Position numbers and translations under genes: made by a program
From: Lineus longissimus
Taxonomy: Eukaryota; Nemertea; Pilidiophora; Heteronemertea; Lineidae
Assembly (NCBI RefSeq): GCF_910592395.1
Contig: NC_088317.1
Coordinates: forward strand, 6,016,001-6,080,000
Length of the DNA stretch: 64,000 nt
Reading direction: 5' to 3'
The notes under the pieces: model-generated
What the model saw: the letters and a program-made list of their open reading frames with translations, nothing else
Database searches by the model: none
What the model was told of the DNA's origin: nothing
Shown: positions 56,701 to 59,429 of the stretch, one piece after another
How positions within the stretch are numbered: the first letter of the stretch is position 1
Layout: the number at the start of each line of letters is the position of its first letter

Positions 56701-59252
56701 CTCCGGAGGAAATATCCGAACAAGGCCAAGACATGATGGTTAATCTCTTTGGCGGAAAGTCTAACGACACGCTATCATCGCTGCGCCATATCATTTTCAC
56801 CAAGAAAGTTGCAACCGCTAAAGCATTTGTCACCCCAGAAAGACTTCCCCCAACTTCTCCAGCCACACGATACCATAGCCTACGTGTTTACTACCAAGTC
56901 ATGGTGTGGATGGGTATGGAAAACGAACTGAATCCTAGGGATTGGGGATGGAAGGAGGAAAGTGATAGATTGATTCAAGTGATGACAGACAAGAACGCTG
57001 CCCCTGATGAACTTCTAAAGGTCATCCATTGTAATTGTTCAGCAGGATGCACATCTGCCCGATGCAGTTGCAGACGCTATGGACTTCCTTGCACTACGGC
57101 ATGTGGCCCTTGCCAAACTGAAAACTGTGACAATCCTAACAACAACAAAGAAATTGAGGAGGATGAGGAGGAGACTGACAATTAAAGACCTAAACATATT
57201 CTATGGACCAAGGTGATAAGTGGTTTCTTAAATTGGTTTCAAGACAATACAAATCCCAGGGAGGAACCCGCGTGTGTTATAGGCGCTGCTTCCCCCTTGC
57301 GATCATCTTGTTTGGATGCCATAGTGAATTTCTTGATAATGCAATAGCCATGTGTGATCCAAAATAGTCTTAATGTGTTCCTTACCCCCAATAAGCTGGG
57401 GATAGACACCAAGATTGTCAAATTTGATTGACAAATAACTGAGTTATGGCTAAAAACAAGTGTCGGCCGCCATTTTCGGACGCCATATTGGATTTCTATG
57501 ATATGTAATTGTCCAATTTCATTTTCTTTTGTATCATTGCATTCCTTGACCCCCAAAACATATGGATAGACACCAAAATCATCAAATTTGAGTGACTAAT
57601 AACTGAGTTATGGCCATTGAGAGGTTTTGGCGGCCATCTTGGACGCCATCTTGAAAATGTCCCTTTTCCGGGGGTTGGATTTTGGTAGACTTTTAGTATG
57701 TTATAAAGCACATCAAAACCTAACAGAATCAGTTGAAAAACCTTTTGTTGCAATTTTTTGGGGTCAAACTGCATATTGACCCGACTAGTACTTATGTGTG
57801 GTACACAGTGTCTATTAGGTGGATCCTGACAACAGGGCCTACAGGTAATGTATAGCAAGTCTTACTTAAGTAAAAGTACTCATTAGAATACGATAGTGCA
57901 CATGATGTTGAACTTAGCACTGCATGTAGTCATTCAGGCCTCCTGGCAAATTAAACGAACACACACTCTTTTTCAATTCAATTCAATTCAATTCAATTTA
58001 TCAAAATCCATAGAGGACCGAATAGAAAGCAAGTACAGATTATCTTTAATCCATACTCGCAGAATGTATACAAATAACAATATGTAGATACATGTACAGA
58101 GTGACTGGTTTATAGCTTTCTGTCCGAGTATATTCTACCGAAAACTCTCATCAACAATAATCTTAAACAATAAAAGAGCCATTACAAACGTACGTAATCT
58201 GATATCTCTTTCTGCGAAAAATGCTTGGATAAAGTTGCTGTACATTGGCAGGTGTCCCGATTTGATAGAAGAAAATACAATTTTTGTGTTAAGATGAAAA
58301 TACAGAACCCCGGACATTTATTACTAATATAATCAAAGAAAATCTTACGTTTCACTAAATCATATGTACATGTACAACGCTTTTTGGGCCGAAAAGTCGA
58401 TACTTACGAAAACCTTCCCCGCTTGTTGACTGTATCTGAAGGTCATATCCTCGACGGTCACATCCAACAACGCCACAAAGCTTACTCGAGGGTTACCGAT
58501 ATGAACATTCTTCTCCTCTACATTGAAGTAACACTTGTCATTCTTGAAGTCATCCTTTAGCTTGGTGAATGTGTACTTGCATTTACCCATGAAGTCGATT
58601 CTGTGGCCGTCGTATTGGTAGTAATGGGGATCACCAGATGCGAAGCAGCGGCATGTTTCTGTAGAGTATTAAAGTGGCATGTACTTTCAACAGCTAGATT
58701 ATTTCGCGAATTACGAAAAAAAAAGTATTTTTGACTGGAAAACCGTAAGAAAATTTGTATTCGCAAAAACATTAAAAACCGTGAAATTATTATCTTTTTC
58801 AACTGATGCGATTGCGAAAATATAGAGGTGCAAATTATTGAGAGCTACATATGTCGGGATGACTTACAGGGGAGACTCATTAATAACTACATGTATGATA
58901 CACATTGACTATTGCATAGTCGCTTAGCTATATGTATTTGCGCAGTGTGTCACAGGTGCCTGTTGTTACTAGAATCATGGCGACTGATCAGCTCCGAATA
59001 AGCTGTGATGCACATAAACGAAAAGAAATTTATACGTACAGCTATTTCATGTCCAGAGTTACATGAACAAGTGTATTTTCTGTGGTTGCTTTGGGGATTG
59101 ATCACTTGCTATTGATTATAGATCTGTGATTCAGATATTATCGTGCGACTGCGCCACATCGGAGAGTATGAATAATGTTGGCAAAAGAAAGTTTAACTTA
59201 CTCGCTTCACATGTTCCGAACATAGTGTTGTACTTCTGTGGTGACGGACATT
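14629..59252 (-). CDS. Host gene: VWD-C8-TIL / Cys mini-module / fibronectin type II protein
   Basis: One multi-exon gene explains all the minus-strand exons listed below. From N to C: a Cys mini-module (59,202), VWD in two exons (58,408 and 51,295), C8, TIL, an EGF-like exon, fourteen Cys-Trp-Cys mini-exons, FN2, a 37-codon Cys exon, FN2, and a last FN2 exon with a TAG stop. All exon joins from TIL downstream are compatible with a single frame, and most internal exons are symmetric phase 1-1. VWD-C8-TIL units occur in secreted multimeric proteins such as mucins, zonadhesin and FCGBP, and FN2 binds collagen or other matrix ligands in known proteins. A secreted mucus or matrix role is therefore inferred. 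The 5' end lies beyond the window or beyond the element at 59.4-64 kb. Introns hold a Polinton and a CXC-family element. Confidence 0.75.
16117..16266 (-). CDS. Host gene exon: second fibronectin type II domain
   Basis: This 150-bp exon is flanked by CCAG on the acceptor side and GTTTGT on the donor side, phase 1-1. It encodes a textbook FN2 domain: CVFPFKYNGKYYGGC, then PWCATTPDYDTD and WGYC. FN2 domains bind gelatin/collagen or other extracellular ligands in the proteins where they have been studied. Confidence 0.85.
16546..16656 (-). CDS. Host gene exon: 37-codon Cys-rich linker exon
   Basis: The exon is symmetric phase 1-1 with acceptor TTTAG and donor GTAGGT. It codes two Cys separated by 25 residues, with a central Trp (GDAWTEG). 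It lies between two FN2 exons. I do not recognise it. It may be a diverged, lengthened relative of the C-W-C mini-modules upstream. Confidence 0.6.
16952..17122 (-). CDS. Host gene exon: first fibronectin type II domain
   Basis: This 171-bp phase 1-1 exon encodes FN2: a Gly-rich lead, CVIPFLFGGKWQEDC, then KWCGTTENYDQD and KWGYC. Cys and aromatic spacing match the family. It directly follows the mini-module array, so the array links the VWD-type half of the protein to the FN2 half. Confidence 0.85.
17865..17915 (-). CDS. Host gene mini-exon (C-W-C module), most C-terminal
   Basis: 51 bp, phase 1-1, acceptor TTTTAG, donor GTAATA. Codes C-GTGEK-W-HGATNK-C. It is the last module before the FN2 domains and belongs to the incomplete third block of the array. 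Confidence 0.7.
18309..18810. repeat. 125-bp tandem repeat, four copies
   Basis: Four head-to-tail copies of a 125-bp AT-rich unit start at 18,309, 18,434, 18,559 and 18,684. The first three are very similar and the fourth is diverged at its end. It lies in the intron between the mini-exons at 17,865 and 18,919. No coding capacity is seen. Confidence 0.9.
18919..18963 (-). CDS. Host gene mini-exon (C-W-C module), 45-bp class
   Basis: 45 bp, phase 1-1, donor GTGAGT-like. Codes C-QVDQL-W-KMDK-C, the shortest spacing class. It occupies the third position of block 3, matching the 45-bp exons at 21,011 and 47,592. Confidence 0.75.
19249..19299 (-). CDS. Host gene mini-exon (C-W-C module)
   Basis: 51 bp, phase 1-1. 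Codes C-VPADK-W-NEASKK-C. Second position of block 3, equivalent to 21,257 and 48,186. Confidence 0.75.
19656..19706 (-). CDS. Host gene mini-exon (C-W-C module)
   Basis: 51 bp, phase 1-1, donor GTAAGT-like. Codes C-SIAQL-W-EDTSKK-C. First position of block 3. Confidence 0.75.
20350..20403 (-). CDS. Host gene mini-exon (C-W-C module)
   Basis: 54 bp, phase 1-1, acceptor TCTAG, donor GTAAGT. Codes C-PDAKTK-W-DEKQGK-C, close to the array consensus. Fifth position of block 2, and most similar to the exon at 46,701. Confidence 0.8.
20760..20813 (-). CDS. Host gene mini-exon (C-W-C module)
   Basis: 54 bp, phase 1-1, donor GTGAGT-like. Codes C-TDPATV-W-FNEKKA-C followed by ILR. Fourth position of block 2, like the exon at 47,437. 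Confidence 0.75.
21011..21055 (-). CDS. Host gene mini-exon (C-W-C module), 45-bp class
   Basis: 45 bp, phase 1-1. Codes C-PADKE-W-KGAK-C. Third position of block 2. Confidence 0.75.
21257..21307 (-). CDS. Host gene mini-exon (C-W-C module)
   Basis: 51 bp, phase 1-1, donor GTAAGT. Codes C-AAADK-W-DETQKQ-C followed by IA. Second position of block 2; nearly the same as the exon at 48,186. Confidence 0.8.
21973..22023 (-). CDS. Host gene mini-exon (C-W-C module)
   Basis: 51 bp, phase 1-1, donor GTAAGT. Codes C-EKHKE-W-DNKGKK-C. First position of block 2; the Polinton begins only 147 bp upstream of it in the intron. Confidence 0.8.
22170..22596 (+). repeat. Polinton left terminal inverted repeat
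   Basis: It is the inverted copy of 45,036-45,471, with scattered mismatches and small gaps. Its inner end carries an antisense copy of the last 18 or so codons of the small membrane-protein gene found complete at the other end (44,680-45,090). Confidence 0.9.
22900..23124 (-). CDS. Hypothetical small ORF in the Polinton left arm
   Basis: An open frame of about 74 codons rich in Tyr, Ile and Thr, with no recognised domain. It lies just inside the left TIR, where Polinton genes may be expected, and its AT-rich composition resembles the other Polinton genes. It may be the tail of a decayed gene. Confidence 0.2.
   Translation of the reverse strand: MRQTLRLISEELIGKELLLARDCSDKIIIAETTMTYTYIFYNQKCPQKTTWNDYFIDISYYIPSNYHFIQIDRR
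25757..25850. repeat. Hairpin-forming inverted repeat
   Basis: The arms around GACTGTGCTTTAAGAGAGACT form a palindrome of about 30 bp per arm with a short GGCGCCATG-type loop. The left arm and its flank are a direct repeat of 25,400-25,460. It may be the end of a MITE or a foldback element. Confidence 0.55.
26321..26969 (-). pseudogene. Polinton uncharacterised gene, with a frameshift near its end
   Basis: Minus-strand frame of 179 residues from 26,969, with an alternative frame carrying a basic Lys/Arg-rich tail down to a TGA at 26,321. The middle has a charged helical segment (NDLDYMSENEILKYH) followed by one probable membrane helix (about residues 105-125). The C-terminal part contains an internal duplication of about 15 residues (TTGNYEQLP-like), and a frame change separates it from the basic tail. 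It lies just downstream of the ATPase gene on the same strand. I do not know its function; the membrane helix suggests a virion or membrane-associated protein. Confidence 0.5.
27111..27824 (-). CDS. Polinton packaging ATPase (FtsK-HerA type)
   Basis: An open frame of 237 residues. It has a Walker A motif GCTNCGKTHF near residue 22, a Walker B motif with consecutive acids (LFIIDDCA) near residue 98, and a following SGRHYGITTWVLIQ segment typical of the Polinton and NCLDV A32-like packaging ATPases. Such ATPases drive DNA into capsids. The length fits the family. The C-terminus ends in degenerate repeats of a six-residue AENR-type unit, reflecting an 18-bp-like simple repeat in the DNA (27,120-27,195). 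This is the best preserved gene of the element. It starts 13 bp after the stop of the small gene at 27,838-28,074. Confidence 0.85.
   Translation of the reverse strand: MTLSTASSSLFIYEPFDAIISGCTNCGKTHFVLDLLETYYKGNFENIILFCPTFEHNKTYNREWVFKDKNLIIIDPNIVKNNLNNSLPAAMEVYKGSNTLFIIDDCANLHDSKRKSSRLCNLAFSGRHYGITTWVLIQKYNSIVKDFRENIRMLILFFNKDEDSMKVALLENNIISKSEKDEILDLLRKNWSSKLILRLEFPREFLVLKCAENRIVEKLLAENRLAEKRMAESPVKI
27838..28074 (-). pseudogene. Polinton small hydrophobic protein with an in-frame TGA
   Basis: From an ATG at 28,074 in the context TTATAAATG, a 78-codon frame runs to TAA at 27,838. It is broken once by TGA about 20 codons in. The start context resembles other starts in this element. The sequence has a hydrophobic middle and the acidic/polar turn GDPSQADINEF. 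It sits tightly upstream of the ATPase, with 13 bp between them, which suggests co-expression. I do not recognise the family. Confidence 0.45.
28117..28314. mobile_element. MITE of about 198 bp in the capsid gene
   Basis: The ends are inverted copies of TGTGACCCGTCACAGC, themselves partly palindromic. It is inserted at the C-terminal end of the major capsid gene, so that the last codons of the capsid frame now come from the MITE. I cannot define a clear target duplication. Confidence 0.7.
28275..29571 (-). pseudogene. Polinton major capsid protein, broken
   Basis: A frame of 322 residues from 29,571 (start context CCTAAATAAATG) is followed by a second frame of about 100 residues (28,601 down). 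The first part shows the typical start of Polinton double jelly-roll capsid proteins (residues 20-55 and the YKDLWLSNEERDN region near residue 110). The second part carries the C-terminal signature with LWLDLRTTEDNNLHGSG and IFIVSDTQLNVQN. The two are separated by a frame change at about 28,602-28,640, where a 16-bp sequence is present twice, so a small tandem duplication caused the break. The normal end of the gene is replaced by the MITE at 28,117-28,314. It would have formed the main shell of a virus-like particle, and it cannot do so in this state. Confidence 0.75.
30534..30560. repeat. Homopolymeric G tract (poly-Pro coding on the minus strand)
   Basis: A run of about 26 G, which codes Pro on the minus strand in paralogue A. 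Shorter G runs occur near 36,250 and 36,292. Tracts of this kind are prone to length change and sequencing error. Confidence 0.9.
30571..31254. repeat. Tandem duplication of about 342 bp within paralogue A
   Basis: 30,571-30,912 and 30,913-31,254 are near-identical direct repeats. The duplication repeats the block coding RHKGTLIILTRRNGKF and disrupts the frame. Confidence 0.85.
31346..32990 (-). pseudogene. Polinton large coiled-coil membrane protein, paralogue B, broken
   Basis: It starts at 32,990 with a Ser/Asp-rich acidic tail of about 80 residues, followed by a conserved globular block (KNFRFTKGRLKELEKL to VLFMVGRSSKG), a Pro-rich section (RPPPPERNPTG), then a long coiled coil (about 32,060-31,800), the shared KTDSKI-LKGRIKLLLKLEG block, one hydrophobic segment, a basic amphipathic helix and a second membrane helix near 31,420. 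At least three frame changes or stops break it. The C-terminal third is clearly homologous to paralogue A directly downstream, so the pair arose by tandem duplication. Confidence 0.6.
33153..35476 (-). pseudogene. Polinton uncharacterised conserved gene split by a MITE
   Basis: Two open segments (35,476-34,931 and 33,800-33,153) are separated by the MITE at 33,807-34,924. The frame is the same on both sides of the insertion once one copy of the target duplication is counted, so the gene was about 395 codons long and open before the insertion. It starts in the context TTAAATAAATTATG. The N-terminal half is rich in aromatic residues, and the C-terminal half has a polar region with GIDRLNNSVRTYVYC and a basic tail. 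I cannot assign a function. Confidence 0.6.
33807..34924. mobile_element. 1.1-kb MITE with very long inverted arms
   Basis: The arms begin TATGGCATGATATATG and extend for roughly 480 bp each, leaving a short unique centre near 34,290-34,450. A perfect 6-bp target duplication AACCTG flanks it (33,801-33,806 and 34,925-34,930). The arms are packed with variants of ATGCAATGTT and TTCATTCAAT. No coding capacity. It interrupts the uncharacterised Polinton gene. Confidence 0.9.
35555..36188 (-). pseudogene. Polinton membrane-active protein, broken
   Basis: It starts at 36,188 (context TCCTAAATAAATG) with a charged helical N-terminus. A frame change near 36,010 and an in-frame stop follow. A Gly/Ala-rich hydrophobic segment comes next (SALAGVLTAPIGLALGG, near 35,955-35,905), and then a coiled-coil tail rich in Lys, Ile and Glu ending at 35,555. 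A Gly-rich hydrophobic stretch after a charged helix is seen in virion proteins that act on membranes, but that role is only a guess here. Confidence 0.5.
36239..36994 (-). pseudogene. Degenerate Pro/Thr-rich region duplicated from the penton 3' end
   Basis: The stretch codes several short segments on the minus strand with repeats of a DTPT-type unit (near 36,770-36,850) and Pro runs. Its sequence near 36,440-36,560 is a diverged copy of 36,905-37,045, which shows a tandem duplication with a period of about 465 bp taking in the end of the penton gene. One segment has a His/Cys cluster (ITCGHHPKCKD). No intact frame remains. Confidence 0.4.
36995..37752 (-). pseudogene. Polinton penton (minor capsid) protein, broken
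   Basis: It starts at 37,752 (context CTTAAATAAATG). The first 170 residues include LPDGLYMVKSFIEGF, a region usual in single jelly-roll pentons. A frame change near 37,235 is followed by HCDIIDKND, then an in-frame TAG, then LLARIP and, close to the end, ITDEHNRPVDFNG. The last two blocks match my knowledge of Polinton penton C-termini. In Polintons this protein is thought to fill the capsid vertices. This copy has two lesions. Confidence 0.65.
37753..38143. repeat. T-rich degenerate tandem spacer
   Basis: This spacer is made of repeated variants of AAGTTTTTTAAGTTTAGAGAT of 40-65 bp each. It separates the penton gene from the small gene at 38,144. No coding capacity. Confidence 0.75.
38144..38488 (-). 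CDS. Polinton hypothetical protein of 114 residues
   Basis: An open frame with an acidic N-terminus and a C-terminal block with LEITLVFSKLGSIVEITSIYLSERFNKM. It is divergent to the PolB gene, and only about 70 bp separates the two starts, so they may share a promoter. Its size and placement would fit a small replication accessory or DNA-binding protein, but no motif proves this. Confidence 0.5.
   Translation of the reverse strand: MEGKISENKEVENVENLSKFLEDLNMDFKPKIPKNYGKLEDLEIDERYKMKDISKAQRKLGERLEITLVFSKLGSIVEITSIYLSERFNKMTEPQRETLKGNPDIYFVCLQREK
38558..42259 (+). pseudogene. Polinton protein-primed DNA polymerase B, broken
   Basis: The likely start at 38,558 gives an N-terminal C2H2-like zinc finger (FCRDC then HHLKSEKH). 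After several frame changes the main part begins near 39,066. A second Cys cluster lies near 39,664. Exonuclease motifs follow: YADFEA (about 39,830) and NLSHYDSHLF (about 40,295). Polymerase motif A is DANNLYGWAM (about 41,041), motif B is NNAFDGKTCENIR (about 41,500) and motif C reads YLDTGS (41,787-41,804), where the family has DTDS. The second catalytic Asp is therefore Gly. At least five further frame changes or stops (for example near 40,045, 40,155, 40,810, 40,900, 41,240 and 41,914) confirm that it is inactive. It once replicated the element from a protein primer. Confidence 0.85.
42327..43521 (+). pseudogene. Deoxynucleoside kinase fused to a zinc-ribbon/HNH module
   Basis: The ATG at 42,327 (context CTTAATAAATG) opens a frame with an in-frame TAG just before a P-loop (GSISAGKS, about 42,378-42,401). 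After a single frame change near 42,405 the frame carries the dNK family marks PEPIDEW, EGSIFSTHQVFS and LRTGPNICYGRMQERNREEE. Without any stop it enters the first Cys pair of a zinc ribbon (CSKCK). A TAA at 42,997-42,999 falls inside that ribbon. The same frame then gives CKDCH, and after a TAG (43,216-43,218) an HNH-like core with YDHVLP, WNWVNINP and ENRSKG. dNK enzymes phosphorylate deoxynucleosides, and HNH modules cut DNA. The two lie on one reading frame, which suggests a single fused protein before decay. Confidence 0.7.
43513..44651 (-). pseudogene. Polinton DDE integrase with chromodomain, broken
   Basis: The start is likely the ATG at 44,651 (context GGTAAATAAATG). A frame change near 44,575 leads into the 260-residue central frame. 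The core has WQADLVDL (first Asp), LQFDDGNEF (second Asp) and AAIVERFNRTLK (Glu), with spacing typical of retroviral-type integrases. Past 43,760 a further frame change leads to a chromodomain-like C-terminus (GLVKWKGHSEK, near 43,575-43,610), and another just after it to the stop at 43,513. In Polintons this enzyme inserts the element and the chromodomain may guide target choice. The three catalytic residues are kept, so decay is by frame changes only. It overlaps the tail of the HNH module on the other strand by 9 bp. Confidence 0.8.
44680..45090 (+). CDS. Polinton small two-helix membrane protein
   Basis: An open frame of 136 residues with hydrophobic segments at both ends (about residues 3-25 and 117-134) and a charged helical middle. 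It starts 28 bp from the divergent integrase start, so the two share one short promoter region. Its last 18 or so codons lie in the right terminal inverted repeat. The frame is intact. I regard it as a conserved but uncharacterised Polinton protein; the function is not known to me. Confidence 0.6.
   Translation: MAGMLIGAVVNAVAFSGAGYLFKAIDKNGYQDELKRHNLANEKLQRESKVWDEHRKETIDFVNLQLKRENESAIDFRNVDASFVLYNELHPENKVQLRKIPELKDFYQPSEEMKNYEYLFIVSGVIGTGLLVKYMI
45036..45471 (+). repeat. Polinton right terminal inverted repeat
   Basis: The inverted copy of 22,170-22,596. It contains a G run near 45,279 where the left copy has a shorter C run, and it ends CATATACT before the TTCTTA duplication. Confidence 0.9.
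45478..46700. other. Host intron with a 0.8-kb repeat
   Basis: Between about 45,690 and 46,510 the ends carry short inverted sequences (GCTCACCGTA and TACGGTGAGC). Near the right end is a run of GACGACGGATGACAGACGACG-type simple units. A GCGCTATATAAA tail near 46,650 resembles the 3' end of a SINE or LINE copy. No coding capacity is seen. Confidence 0.4.
46701..46754 (-). CDS. Host gene mini-exon (C-W-C module)
   Basis: 54 bp, phase 1-1, donor GTAAGT. Codes C-PDAATM-W-DTRQGK-C. Fifth and last position of block 1; the Polinton lies in the next intron. Confidence 0.8.
47437..47490 (-). CDS. Host gene mini-exon (C-W-C module)
   Basis: 54 bp, phase 1-1, donor GTAAGT. Codes C-PNAAEQ-W-SQVEKK-C followed by ILR. 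Fourth position of block 1. Confidence 0.8.
47592..47636 (-). CDS. Host gene mini-exon (C-W-C module), 45-bp class
   Basis: 45 bp, phase 1-1, donor GTAAGT. Codes C-PAEKK-W-TVNK-C. Third position of block 1. Confidence 0.8.
48186..48236 (-). CDS. Host gene mini-exon (C-W-C module)
   Basis: 51 bp, phase 1-1, donor GTAGGT. Codes C-AADYK-W-DEAKKD-C followed by IA. Second position of block 1. Confidence 0.8.
49163..49216 (-). CDS. Host gene mini-exon (C-W-C module), first of the array
   Basis: 54 bp, phase 1-1, donor GTGAGT. Codes C-PKAEEK-W-DTKNSK-C followed by VLR. First position of block 1, directly after the EGF-like exon. Confidence 0.8.
49593..49773 (-). CDS. Host gene exon: EGF-like domain
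   Basis: Acceptor TTTCAG, donor GTAAGT, starting in phase 0 and ending in phase 1. The first half has two Cys and links to the preceding TIL exon. The second half is EGF-like, with CHKDASC, YACKCNDGFNGDG and a final C. This exon changes the phase from 0 to 1, which lets the phase 1-1 mini-exons follow. Confidence 0.75.
50194..50402 (-). CDS. Host gene exon: TIL domain
   Basis: This exon encodes a Cys-rich trypsin-inhibitor-like domain: YPACEKTC, GCSCNEGYF, DCVLPGKCGC. TIL domains follow C8 in VWD-type proteins, and that is the order here. It starts in phase 1 and ends in phase 0 at a GTAAGC donor. Confidence 0.85.
50556..50857 (-). CDS. Host gene exon: C8 domain
   Basis: A 302-bp exon with eight or more Cys in the C8 pattern: HCGYITD, FKACI, SCEFDVCFYS, VCKNLAVFADDCAKQG. 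It lies between VWD and TIL, the canonical order in mucin, vWF and zonadhesin-type proteins. Donor GTAAGT. Confidence 0.85.
51295..51614 (-). CDS. Host gene exon: VWD domain, C-terminal half
   Basis: Starts in phase 0 after the acceptor TTTGTAG. It carries the VWD end signature GICGTCNDNRNDD and FSSSW. The CGTC is of the CxxC type found in vWF-family assemblies, where it may take part in disulfide exchange. It joins in phase with the exon at 58,408-58,658 across the 6.8-kb intron that holds the CXC-family element. Confidence 0.85.
51841..52273 (+). repeat. Left terminal inverted repeat of element 1
   Basis: The inverted match to 57,375-57,787 with a few small gaps. It contains two diverged direct repeats of about 150 bp (each with GGCCATAACTCAGTTATT or a variant) and several AAGATGGCGGC-type motifs. 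Confidence 0.85.
52274..52814. other. Element 1 internal 5' region
   Basis: No clear coding sequence. A pyrimidine run ending TTCCTTCAG at about 52,814 looks like a splice acceptor directly before the coding region, so a short 5' exon may exist in this stretch. Confidence 0.35.
52815..57185 (+). pseudogene. Element 1 protein: transposase-like core, FEN1/PIN-like region, CXC cluster
   Basis: The coding region runs through five reading-frame segments with four single-step frame changes (about 53,180, 53,405, 53,560 and 56,165), so this copy is dead. The N-terminus has Cys pairs (CPICEAEI, CLFCG). The middle shows DNVDHN (54,107), FDQPLY (54,573) and LVIEQTLM (55,306), a candidate D-D-E triad. 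The C-terminal part has GDADVDIV (56,327), VGEDTDLL (56,390) and TGCDST (56,581), matching the acidic motifs of FEN1/PIN nucleases. It ends in a CXC cluster (CNCSAGC, CSCRRYGLPC). I know similar long proteins as unnamed multi-copy genes in cnidarian and mollusc genomes. The transposase role is inferred from the TIR-bounded unit and the triad. Confidence 0.7.
57375..57787 (-). repeat. Right terminal inverted repeat of element 1
   Basis: The inverted copy of the left TIR, ending at CCCGACTA before the GTA duplication. It includes the AAGATGGC-type motifs in inverted order. Confidence 0.85.
57970..58000. repeat. AATTC pentanucleotide microsatellite
   Basis: About five copies of AATTC in the intron between the transposon and the VWD exon, followed by a segment resembling a SINE/LINE tail. 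Confidence 0.8.
58408..58658 (-). CDS. Host gene exon: VWD domain, N-terminal half
   Basis: Starts in phase 1 and ends in phase 0 at GTAAGT. It has the VWD start signature CRCFASGDPHYYQYDGHRIDF and then GKCKYTF. The GDPHY motif is the classic VWD entry. Downstream residues form the usual beta-rich region up to KVF, continued at 51,614. Confidence 0.85.
59202..59252 (-). CDS. Host gene mini-exon, most upstream seen
   Basis: 51 bp, phase 1-1, acceptor TTTTTCAG, donor GTAAGT. Codes C-PSPQK-Y-NTMFGT-C: the same layout as the array modules, but with Tyr in place of Trp. It precedes VWD, so the modules are not confined to the array. Confidence 0.65.
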
Positions 59253-59429
59253 CTGAAAAAGGGACATATATTATCAACAACTCCGGTTAAAAATCTTTTC
59301 TGGTTTAAAATCAATTCGTTATTCTTGTCTGCATCGTCTGGGGCTCTTGATAGTAGAGCGGCTAAGGGAGATTTTTCACCAGAATCGTTCACTTCTTCAA
59401 GAAAGCATGAAATTTTGCAGAGGGGTATT

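Larger units (their letters stand above)
51841..57787 (+). mobile_element. CXC/PIN-family transposon-like element 1
   Basis: A 5,947-bp unit begins TAGTCGGGTCAATAT and ends with the complement. Its inverted repeats are about 413-433 bp long. It is flanked by GTA on both sides (51,838-51,840 and 57,788-57,790). One long plus-strand coding region fills the inside. The structure is that of a cut-and-paste DNA transposon with long TIRs and a 3-bp duplication. It lies in the intron that divides the VWD domain. I do not recognise the superfamily. Confidence 0.8.

Noticed and set aside
57239-57858. Minus-strand open frames of 105 and 120 codons
   Set aside because: They fall in or across the right TIR of element 1 and are mirrored by frames in the left TIR, so they are repeat shadows.
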